Of a stretch of DNA of 64,000 nucleotides, positions 51,047-58,029 are shown piece after piece. The stretch is from Nocardioides palaemonis (lineage in GTDB: Bacteria > Actinomycetota > Actinomycetes > Propionibacteriales > Nocardioidaceae): assembly GCF_018275325.1 (NCBI RefSeq), contig NZ_JAGVQR010000001.1, forward strand, positions 1,240,001-1,304,000, in the 5' to 3' direction. A program made the position numbers and the translations under genes. Numbering within the stretch: position 1 is the stretch's first letter; each line of letters opens with the position of its first letter. The notes under the pieces are model-generated. The model saw nothing but the letters and a program-made list of their open reading frames with translations, was not told the origin of the DNA and made no database searches.

Positions 51047-51688
51047 GTGATCGCGTCCCACCTCCACCGCTTCATCTTCCTCAAGACCCGCAAGACGGCG
51101 GGCACGAGCGTGGAGATCGCGCTGTCGCAGGTGTGCGGCCCCGACGACATCATCACCGAGATCAGTCCCGAGGACGAGGCGCTGCGCGCGGCCGCCGGCG
51201 GCCGCGGACCGCAGAACTTCCAGTCGCCGCCGCTGCCGCGCAAGGCCTACAACCACATGGGCGCCAAGGCCACCCGTGACCTCGTCGGCGCCGACGCGTG
51301 GCGCGACTACTTCACCTTCGCGATCGAGCGGAACCCGTGGGACGCGGTCGTGTCGCTCTACTTCTGGAAGTACAAGGACCGCCCGGAGCTCCCGGACTTC
51401 GAGACCTACGTCCAGGAGATCTGGATCGAGCAGCTCTCCAACAACCGTCGGCTCTACCGGATCCGCGGGAAGATGGCCCTCGACCGGGTCCTGCGCTACG
51501 AGAACCTCGACGCGGAGCTGACCGACGTCTGGCAGCAGCTCGGCCTGCCCGGTGAGCCGGACCTGCCGCGCGCGAAGGGCAACGCCCGCCCGGCCGGCCA
51601 CTACCGCGAGCTCTACACCGACGTCTCGCGCCAGCGGGTCGCCGACGTCTTCGCCGACACCATCGAGGCCTTCGGCTACGAGTTCTAG
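51047..51688 (+). CDS. Sulfotransferase-family protein
   Basis: 213 residues. FIFLKTRKTAGTSVEIAL matches the 5'-phosphosulfate loop of Golgi-type/family-2 sulfotransferases (PAPS binding), and FAIERNPWDAVVSLYFW contains the 3'-phosphate-binding Arg and Ser. This predicts PAPS-dependent sulfation of a carbohydrate or other acceptor, unknown here. GTG start behind TAGGGT. Confidence 0.8.
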   Translation: MIASHLHRFIFLKTRKTAGTSVEIALSQVCGPDDIITEISPEDEALRAAAGGRGPQNFQSPPLPRKAYNHMGAKATRDLVGADAWRDYFTFAIERNPWDAVVSLYFWKYKDRPELPDFETYVQEIWIEQLSNNRRLYRIRGKMALDRVLRYENLDAELTDVWQQLGLPGEPDLPRAKGNARPAGHYRELYTDVSRQRVADVFADTIEAFGYEF

Positions 51689-52581
51689 GCCGGCACCGCC
51701 GCGAGCACCCGGTCACACTCGGCGAGCAACCGCGCCCGCAGCGGTGCGCCCCGCTCGGCGAACCCCCTCTGTGCCTCGACGTAGGCCGCCTTGCCGGCGC
51801 TGGTCTCGATCCGCACCGGCTCGAACCCGAGGTCGGCGAGGTCGTACGGCGAGGCGCGCATGTCGAGCACCCGGATGTCGCGCGCGAGCTCGAAGCAGTC
51901 GGCCACCAGCTCGCTGGGGACCATCGGGGTGAGCCGGAAGGCGTGCTTGTAGAGGTCCATCCCGGCGTGCAGGCAGCCCGGCTGCTCGAACGCGGGTCGG
52001 TCGTCGCGGCCGGGCTGGAGGGTGTTGAGCGGACGCGCGGTCGGGGTGAAGAAGCGGAACGCGTCGAAGTGCGAGCACCCGATCCGGTGCGACTCGACGA
52101 CCTCGTCGGTGCCGGCCGGGCCGAGCCGCAACGGCCAGTCGTGGCGGGTGCCGTGCTCCACCGAGCGGTGGACCATCGCCCACTCGTGCAGGCCGAAGCA
52201 GCTGAGCTGTGGTGCCCGCGCCGCGGTCGCGGCCAGCAGGCCGCGCAGCTGGCGCAGCAGCCGCTGCTGGGAGACGACGTACGCCGTCGTCACGGCGACC
52301 GGGTCTCGTGACGGGCGCGGGGCGTCCTCCTCGACCAGCGACACCGGGCCGTAGCCCTTGAGGGCGGCGTGCTCGGGCGCGTCCTCGAGCGCGACCCCGG
52401 CGCCCGGGTGCCAGCGCCGCAGCTGGGCGGGGCGCTGGGAGTAGTAGGTGAAGAGGAAGTCGTGGACCGGGTGCTTCACCTGGTCGGCGCGGCGGGCGAG
52501 GTGGGGCGCGACCAGCGCATCGACCCGCGCGGCGTGCGCCTCGTCACGAGCGCGCCACGTGTCGCGCGAGAGCACCTCCAT
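51685..52581 (-). CDS. Conserved protein commonly annotated 3-methyladenine DNA glycosylase
   Basis: 298 residues. Conserved segments: VKHPVHDFLFTYYSQRPAQLRRWHPG, CFGLHEWAMVHRS, RIGCSHFDAFRFFTPTARPLN, PGCLHAGMDLYKHAFRLTPM. Actinobacterial homologues carry the glycosylase name by transfer, yet no HhH or AAG-type motif is visible. The many His/Asp/Tyr in conserved positions suggest a metal or cofactor site instead. Product name is therefore uncertain. Ends overlapping the sulfotransferase stop by 4 bases. Confidence 0.65.
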   Translation of the reverse strand: MEVLSRDTWRARDEAHAARVDALVAPHLARRADQVKHPVHDFLFTYYSQRPAQLRRWHPGAGVALEDAPEHAALKGYGPVSLVEEDAPRPSRDPVAVTTAYVVSQQRLLRQLRGLLAATAARAPQLSCFGLHEWAMVHRSVEHGTRHDWPLRLGPAGTDEVVESHRIGCSHFDAFRFFTPTARPLNTLQPGRDDRPAFEQPGCLHAGMDLYKHAFRLTPMVPSELVADCFELARDIRVLDMRASPYDLADLGFEPVRIETSAGKAAYVEAQRGFAERGAPLRARLLAECDRVLAAVPA

Positions 52582-52695
52582 GACGCTTGACTCTAGAGAG
52601 GGCCTCGGACGGGCGTCGGGTGGGGGAGCGTGTGCCACAGCACCACCGCGGACGTCCGCGCCGGTCTCGATGCGCTGGGGCGTGCGGCCGCTCGA

Positions 52696-52701
52696 TAGTC
52701 T
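52696..52701 (+). promoter_or_regulatory. -10 hexamer TAGTCT, leaderless start
   Basis: TAGTCT 6 bases before the ATG at 52708. Confidence 0.45.
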
Positions 52702-52707
52702 CGGCGC

Positions 52708-53520
52708 ATGCGCATCTGCAGGTTCAGCACGGGCGAGGAGCCACGCTTCGGCGTCGTGACCGGCGAGGTCGACGAGCACGGCCAGCCGGCCGAGGACTCG
52801 GTGGTGGTGGCGCTCGCGGGCGACCCGCTCTACGTCGGGGTCAAGCTGCTCGAGGAGGAGCACCGGCTCGCCGACGTACGCCTGCTCGCGCCGGTGATCC
52901 CGCGCAGCAAGGTGGTCGGTATCGGCCGCAACTACGCCGCCCACGCCGCCGAGCTCGGCCACGACCTGCCCGCCGAGCCGCTGATGTTCCTCAAGCCCAA
53001 CACGACGGTCGTGGGGCCGGGCGACCCGGTCTACTACCCGTCGCAGACCAGCGACCTGCACTACGAGGGCGAGCTGGCCGTCGTGATCGGCCGGATCTGC
53101 CGCGACGTCCCGCCCGAGCAGGCCACCGACGTGATCTTCGGCTACACGATCGCCAACGACGTGACCGCGCGCGACCTGCAGAAGTCGGACGTGCAGTTCA
53201 CCCGCGCGAAGGGCTTCGACTCCTTCTGCCCGCTCGGCCCCTGGATCGAGACCGACCTCGACCCGCAGGCATTCGCCGACGGGCGCGAGGTGCAGACCTA
53301 CCTCAACGGCGACCTCGTCCAGGACGGCTCGACGTCCGACATGATCTTCGACGTGCCGACCCTGGTCGCCCACGTCTCCTCTGTGATGACGCTGCTCCCG
53401 GGCGACGTCATCCTCACCGGCACCCCCGAGGGTGTCGGTCCGATGCAGGTGGGCGACGAGGTCGAGATCTCGGTCGCCGGCATCGGATCCCTGGCCAACC
53501 CCGTCGCGAAGAGGAACTGA
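52708..53520 (+). CDS. Fumarylacetoacetate hydrolase (FAH) family protein
   Basis: 270 residues. VVGIGRNYAAHAAELG, LMFLKPNTTVVGPGDPV, the metal-binding HYEGELAVVIG and NDVTARDLQKSD, and the C-terminal TGTPEGVGPMQVGDEVEI are the FAH core; members include fumarylpyruvate hydrolases, acylpyruvases and oxaloacetate decarboxylases. Common upstream neighbour of gltX in actinobacteria. Separated from gltX by 8 bases. Confidence 0.9.
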   Translation: MRICRFSTGEEPRFGVVTGEVDEHGQPAEDSVVVALAGDPLYVGVKLLEEEHRLADVRLLAPVIPRSKVVGIGRNYAAHAAELGHDLPAEPLMFLKPNTTVVGPGDPVYYPSQTSDLHYEGELAVVIGRICRDVPPEQATDVIFGYTIANDVTARDLQKSDVQFTRAKGFDSFCPLGPWIETDLDPQAFADGREVQTYLNGDLVQDGSTSDMIFDVPTLVAHVSSVMTLLPGDVILTGTPEGVGPMQVGDEVEISVAGIGSLANPVAKRN

Positions 53521-53528
53521 GCATCCCG

Positions 53529-54995
53529 ATGACCACCCCCGTCCGCGTTCGCTTCTGCCCGTCCCCGACCGGCTCGCCCCACGTCGGCCTCGTGCGTACG
53601 GCCCTGTTCAACTGGGCCTTCGCGCGCCACCACGGCGGCCAGATCGTCTTCCGGATGGAGGACACCGACAAGGAGCGCAGCACCCGGGAGTCCTACGACG
53701 CGATCCTCGAGCTGTGGCGCTGGCTGGGCCTCGACTGGGACGAGGGCGTCGAGGTCGGCGGGCCGCACGGGCCGTACCTGCAGAGCGAGCGCGGCGACAT
53801 CTACCGCGACGTGCTCGACCGGCTGCGCGCGTCGTCCTACACCTACGACTGCTACTGCCGCAACGAGGAGGTCGACGCACGTCGCAAGGCGGCCGGCTCC
53901 AAGGTGCAGGGCTACGACGGCTTCTGCCGCGACCTCTCCGACGAGCAGCGCGACGCGTTCGTGGCCGAGGGCCGGGCGCCGATCGTCCGCTTCCGGATGC
54001 CCGACGGCTCGATCACCTGGGACGACGCCGTCCGCGGCGACATCACCTTCGAGACCGAGAACGTCCCCGACTACGCGCTCTCGCGCGCCAACGGCGACCC
54101 GCTCTACACCCTGGTCAACCCGGTCGACGACGCGATGATGCAGATCACCCACGTGCTGCGCGGTGAGGACCTGCTGTCCAGCACGCCGCGCCAGCTCGCG
54201 CTCTTCGAGGCCTTGGTCGAGCTCGGGATCGCGACGAGCGTGCCGGTCTACGGCCACCTGCCCTACGTCATGGGCCAGGGCAACAAGAAGCTCTCCAAGC
54301 GCGACCCCGAGGCGCACGCGCTGGCCTACCGCGAGCAGGGCTTCATCCCCGAGGGCCTCCTCAACTACCTCGCGCTCCTCGGCTGGTCGATCGCCGGCGA
54401 CCGCGACGTGTTCTCGATGGCGGAGATGGTCGAGGCGTTCGACATCAAGGACGTCAACCCCAACCCCGCGCGCTTCGACCTCAAGAAGGCCGAGGCGATC
54501 AACACCGCGCAGATGCGGCTGCTGTCGCTCGACGAGATCACCCACCGCGCGCTGCCGTTCCTCAAGGAGGCCGGCGTCGTCGGCGACCCCGTCTCCGACG
54601 CCGACGCGCAGCTGCTCGAGCTCGCGATGCCGCTGGTCGGCGAGCGGATCAACAAGCTGGGCGAGGCGGTGCCGATGCTGGGCTTCCTCTTCGTCGACGA
54701 GGCCGACTTCGAGCGCGACCCCGACGACGCCGCCAAGGCGTTCGACGAGCAGGGACTCGCGGTCGTGCAGGCCGCCCACGACGCGCTGGCGGACGTCCAC
54801 GAGTGGTCCACCGCCTCGATCGAGGAGGCGCTGCGGGTCGCGCTGATCGAGGGCATGGAGCTCAAGCCGCGCGTCGCCTTCGGCGCGGTCCGGGTCGCGG
54901 TGAGCGGCAAGCGGGTCAGCCCGCCCCTGTTCGAGTCGATGGAGCTGCTCGGGCGCGACCGCAGCCTGGCGCGGCTCCGGTCCGCGCTCGGCTGA
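53529..54995 (+). CDS. gltX: Glutamyl-tRNA synthetase
   Basis: Charges tRNA-Glu (and, in most actinobacteria, tRNA-Gln for later transamidation). 488 residues. Class I signatures: SPTGSPHVGLVRTALFNW (HIGH-type, residues about 11-28) and KLSKRDPEAH (KMSKS-type, near 254). ATG at 53529; the open frame to the left is the antisense-rich shadow of the FAH gene. tRNA-Gln and tRNA-Glu genes lie about 1.1 kb downstream. Confidence 0.96.
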   Translation: MTTPVRVRFCPSPTGSPHVGLVRTALFNWAFARHHGGQIVFRMEDTDKERSTRESYDAILELWRWLGLDWDEGVEVGGPHGPYLQSERGDIYRDVLDRLRASSYTYDCYCRNEEVDARRKAAGSKVQGYDGFCRDLSDEQRDAFVAEGRAPIVRFRMPDGSITWDDAVRGDITFETENVPDYALSRANGDPLYTLVNPVDDAMMQITHVLRGEDLLSSTPRQLALFEALVELGIATSVPVYGHLPYVMGQGNKKLSKRDPEAHALAYREQGFIPEGLLNYLALLGWSIAGDRDVFSMAEMVEAFDIKDVNPNPARFDLKKAEAINTAQMRLLSLDEITHRALPFLKEAGVVGDPVSDADAQLLELAMPLVGERINKLGEAVPMLGFLFVDEADFERDPDDAAKAFDEQGLAVVQAAHDALADVHEWSTASIEEALRVALIEGMELKPRVAFGAVRVAVSGKRVSPPLFESMELLGRDRSLARLRSALG

Positions 54996-55007
54996 GGGGC
55001 GTACGCC

Positions 55008-56012
55008 GTGGCCGCGCCGCTCAGCCCCGACTTCCGACCGCAGTACCACCAGCTGCACCGGGTCGGCCGGCCCGGCGTGTGGCGCTCGCTCGTGGGCTCG
55101 GTGCTGGTGCTGGTCCTCGTGTTCGCCCTCGTACCGCTGCTGGCGGGCCTGGTCGCGTTCGCGCTGCTGATGGCGACCGGCCGCGACGCGGCCAGCGCGC
55201 AGGCCGCGCTCGACGTGACCCAGGAGGCGACGCCGACCGGGCTGGCGCTGCTCAACGTGGTGATCGCGATGGCGATCCCGGTGACCTTCCTCGTGACGTG
55301 GTGGCTCCACCGGCTCAAGCCGCGCTGGGTGTCGTCGGTCACGCCGCGCCTGCGCTGGCGCTACCTCTTCGCCTGCCTCGGGGTGTCGCTCGTCGCGCTG
55401 CTCGCCTCGCTGCTGGTCGGGATGCTCCTGCCGCTGGCGCCGGGCGAGGCGCCGGTCGGGCAGGTCAACGAGTTCACCACTCGCACCCGCGACTTCCTGC
55501 TCGTGATCCTGCTGCTCACCCCGCTCCAGGCGGCGGGGGAGGAGTACCTCTTCCGCGGCTACCTCACCCAGGCCTTCGGCTCGCTGATGTGGGGACGACG
55601 CGCCTCGCAGGCTCTCGCCGTGCTCGGGCCGGCCTTCATCTTCGCGCTGTTCCACGGCCTGTCGCAGGACGTGCCGGTCTTCTTCGACCGGTTCGCCTTC
55701 GGCGTGGTCGCGGGCATCCTGGTGATCCGCACCGGCGGTCTCGAGGCGGGCATCGCGATGCACGTGCTCAACAACTTCCTCGCCTTCGGCCTCGCCCTTG
55801 CGTTCGGTGACCTCACCTCCGCGCTCAACGCGACCGGCGGCAGCAGCTGGTGGATGATCCTGTCCACGCTGACCCAGTCGCTGGTCTACCTCGCGCTCGC
55901 GTCGTGGGTGGCGAAGGCGATGGGCCTGGTCAACGAGGGACCGCCGGTCGGGGGCGCGCTGCCGCCGCCGACGGGGCGCCCCGAGTTGGTCGGCCAGCCA
56001 CCTCGCGTGTAA
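55008..56012 (+). CDS. CPBP-family intramembrane metalloprotease (CAAX-protease-like)
   Basis: 334 residues, eight or so membrane helices. The metal/catalytic motifs are EEYLFRGYLTQAF, FALFHGLSQD and HVLNNFLAFG, the CPBP signature. Related Rce1 and PrsW-type enzymes cleave prenylated or anti-sigma substrates; the substrate here is unknown. GTG start 12 bases after gltX, so probably co-transcribed. Confidence 0.88.
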   Translation: MAAPLSPDFRPQYHQLHRVGRPGVWRSLVGSVLVLVLVFALVPLLAGLVAFALLMATGRDAASAQAALDVTQEATPTGLALLNVVIAMAIPVTFLVTWWLHRLKPRWVSSVTPRLRWRYLFACLGVSLVALLASLLVGMLLPLAPGEAPVGQVNEFTTRTRDFLLVILLLTPLQAAGEEYLFRGYLTQAFGSLMWGRRASQALAVLGPAFIFALFHGLSQDVPVFFDRFAFGVVAGILVIRTGGLEAGIAMHVLNNFLAFGLALAFGDLTSALNATGGSSWWMILSTLTQSLVYLALASWVAKAMGLVNEGPPVGGALPPPTGRPELVGQPPRV

Positions 56013-56022
56013 CGTTCGGGTC

Positions 56023-56040
56023 CGGTTCCCCCGGGAACCG
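56023..56040 (+). terminator. Hairpin downstream of the CPBP gene
   Basis: CGGTTCCC/GGGAACCG perfect arms, no T-tract; separates the protease gene from tRNA-Gln. Confidence 0.4.
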
Positions 56041-56072
56041 CGTGGGTGGTCGGAGACGATCCGATACCCCCA

Positions 56073-56144
56073 TGGGGTATGGTGTAATTGGCAACACGGC
56101 TGATTCTGGTTCAGTTGTTCTAGGTTCGAGTCCTAGTACCCCAG
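56073..56144 (+). tRNA. tRNA-Gln (anticodon CTG)
   Basis: Acceptor TGGGGTA pairs with TACCCCA; anticodon stem GCTGA/TCAGT encloses TTCTGGT with CTG at the anticodon position; T arm CTAGG-TTCGAGT-CCTAG. CCA is not encoded. Confidence 0.93.
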
Positions 56145-56232
56145 CAAGATCCGGGCCCTCGGGCCAGGATTTGGAGCAGCACTCCGGCACCGCTAGAGTT
56201 TCGCTCCGTTGCTCACCAGAGCAGCACTGCAA

Positions 56233-56305
56233 GCCCCCGTTGTGTAGCGGCCTAGCACGCCGCCCTCTCAAGGCGGTAGCGCCGGTTCGAATCCGGTCGG
56301 GGGTA
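56233..56305 (+). tRNA. tRNA-Glu (anticodon CTC), integration site of the mobile element
   Basis: Acceptor GCCCCCG pairs with CGGGGGT (one G-T); anticodon stem CCGCC/GGCGG encloses CTCTCAA, anticodon CTC; T arm GCCGG-TTCGAAT-CCGGT. CCA not encoded. The integrase reading frame on the opposite strand ends inside this gene. Confidence 0.93.
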
Positions 56306-57544
56306 CAGCACAGAGAAGCGGCCCTGACCAGCGGAAACGCTGGGAGGGGCCGCTTCGTCGTTGTCGGGCGACATCGCTTCGGGCAACGCTCGGGCAACAC
56401 GAAGCAACACATCGCGACGCTGTCTGGCGTTCTCGCGTGCCCGGTCCATCGCCTCCCCCACCTCGTCGAGCCGGTCCTCGAACAGGTGGCCGTAGGTGTC
56501 GAGCGTCATCGTCGCCGAGCTGTGCCCGAGCATCTGCTGGACGACTTTCACGTCGGCCCCGCTGGCGATCGCCAGGCTGGCGGCGGTGTGCCGGAGCTGG
56601 TGCGGGTAGAGATCCGGGACCCCGATGACGCGCGCGGCCGCCCCGAAGGCCGTGCGGAACGTGCTGACCCGCAGCGGCTGGCCGTTGCGGATGCCAGCGA
56701 AGACGAGGTCATCTGGTGCTTTGTCGGCCACGTGGTCGGCCAGCTCGGCGACCAGGAAGCGGGGGATCGGCACTTCGCGACGATCGTGGGTCTTGGGGGT
56801 GCCCCACACCAGCCCCTGTCCCTGAACCGGCGTCACGGACTCGGCGATGACGGCACGGTGGCGTTGCAGGTCCAGCCGGGCGACGCGCAGTGCGGCCATC
56901 TCTCCGAATCGCACTCCGGTGTAGGCCAGGAAGAGCACGACGAGCCGGTAGGTCTCGTTGGTGCGAGTGTCGAGGCTGCTGAACTTGCTCGCCCCGGCCG
57001 GGTAGCCGGTTGCCGTGGCCAGGTCATCGACCTGGTCGTGGGTCAGGTAGCGGTGCTCGTGCTTGACGGTCCGAGGCAGGTTGACTCCGGCGGACACGTT
57101 GCGGACCAACCGGCCGTCCTTGACCGCGAGGTCGAGCACCAAGCTGAGCACGCGATGGATCTTGTGGACGGTGGCGGGGGAGTGTGAACCTGCGAGGTCG
57201 GTGATCCAGGCCTGGACGTCGCCGTGGGACACGTTGGCGAGCTTCACCCGCCCCCACCGCGGCTGCAGGTGCTTGCTGATGATCCCGGCGTACCGGGATC
57301 GGGTGGTCGGCTTGAGATGCGTCTGCCCCGCGAGCCACTGCTCCGCCCAGTCGCCGAGGGTGATCTGGGAGAGAGACGGGTCGACATAGGTGCCCACGAC
57401 CTTGGCGTTCTCGACCCCAGCCAGGAACCTCTGGGCGTCGACCTTTCGGGCGAAGGTCTTGTTGCGCTGGGCGCCCGCGGGCGTGCGGTAGTGCGCCCGC
57501 CAGGATGTTTGGCCGTCCCGGACCCGCTTCTGGATGCTGGCCAT
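56252..57544 (-). CDS. Tyrosine recombinase/integrase
   Basis: 430 residues. Arm- and core-binding N-terminal domains (TWRAHYRTPAG-like SWRAHYRTPAGAQRNKTF, LGDWAEQWLAGQTHLKPTTRSRY), then the catalytic domain with Arg in AYTGVRFGEMAAL, HQLRHTAASLA, LGHSSATMTLDTYGHLF (His and nucleophile Tyr). The last ~20 residues, YPRPDSNRRYRLER and AAC, are read from the antisense strand of tRNA-Glu, so integration regenerates both the tRNA and the integrase end. It should excise and integrate this element. Confidence 0.93.
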   Translation of the reverse strand: MASIQKRVRDGQTSWRAHYRTPAGAQRNKTFARKVDAQRFLAGVENAKVVGTYVDPSLSQITLGDWAEQWLAGQTHLKPTTRSRYAGIISKHLQPRWGRVKLANVSHGDVQAWITDLAGSHSPATVHKIHRVLSLVLDLAVKDGRLVRNVSAGVNLPRTVKHEHRYLTHDQVDDLATATGYPAGASKFSSLDTRTNETYRLVVLFLAYTGVRFGEMAALRVARLDLQRHRAVIAESVTPVQGQGLVWGTPKTHDRREVPIPRFLVAELADHVADKAPDDLVFAGIRNGQPLRVSTFRTAFGAAARVIGVPDLYPHQLRHTAASLAIASGADVKVVQQMLGHSSATMTLDTYGHLFEDRLDEVGEAMDRARENARQRRDVLLRVARALPEAMSPDNDEAAPPSVSAGQGRFSVLYPRPDSNRRYRLERAAC

Positions 57545-57583
57545 GGGCTCATCGTGCCCACGTGGACGAGCGACTGTCGACGC

Positions 57584-57814
57584 TCATCTCCCGTCCTGTG
57601 GACGGTTGGTCTGCTCGGAGAGCCAGAGCGTGAGGTCGGCGCGCCAGTAGCGGACGTGGCGGCCGACCTTGAAGCTGCGGGGGCCGCAGCCGAGGTGGCG
57701 CCAGTAGCGCAGCGTGCCCTCGGGGACGCGCAGGAGGCTGCAGGCTTCTTGGAGGGTGAGCATGTCGTCGCCGGGGCTCCGGCGAGGATTGGGTGTCTGC
57801 GGTTGGGCGGTCAC
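57584..57814 (-). CDS. Excisionase-type helix-turn-helix protein
   Basis: 76 residues. LTLQEACSLLRVPEGTLRYWRHLGCGPRSFKVGRHVRYWRADLTLWL (core GTLRYWRHLGCGPRSFKVG) is the MerR/Xis-like HTH_17 fold that bends DNA in excision complexes. GTG at 57814 has GAGGAG seven bases upstream; a longer reading to 57886 is possible. It is immediately upstream of the integrase on the same strand, the usual xis-int order. Confidence 0.88.
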   Translation of the reverse strand: MTAQPQTPNPRRSPGDDMLTLQEACSLLRVPEGTLRYWRHLGCGPRSFKVGRHVRYWRADLTLWLSEQTNRPQDGR

Positions 57815-58029
57815 GGGATGCTCCTCGCTGATGGCGGTAGTCGGGATGTGCGACGTCGGTTGGTGCGGCTCGGCCACGGACGGCATTGCCGCGTCGCGGG
57901 TGGTTGATGTCGACCAGCGTGGACGCTGAGGTTTACCGGGTCACGGTGCCGTCGGCGAGGAAGGCTGAGGGGGAAGCCTGCAAACGCGCAGGTCAGCAGG
58001 TTTCCCCAACTTTCTGGCGGAGGGGGTTG

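Noticed and set aside
53298..55763. 821-codon minus-strand frame opposite gltX and the CPBP protease
   Set aside because: Same artefact: low-complexity Asp/Glu/Arg/His composition, no domain, covers recognised genes.
56145..56232. A third tRNA between tRNA-Gln and tRNA-Glu
   Set aside because: Only a GGGCC/GGCCC hairpin is present; no T-arm or acceptor pairing.
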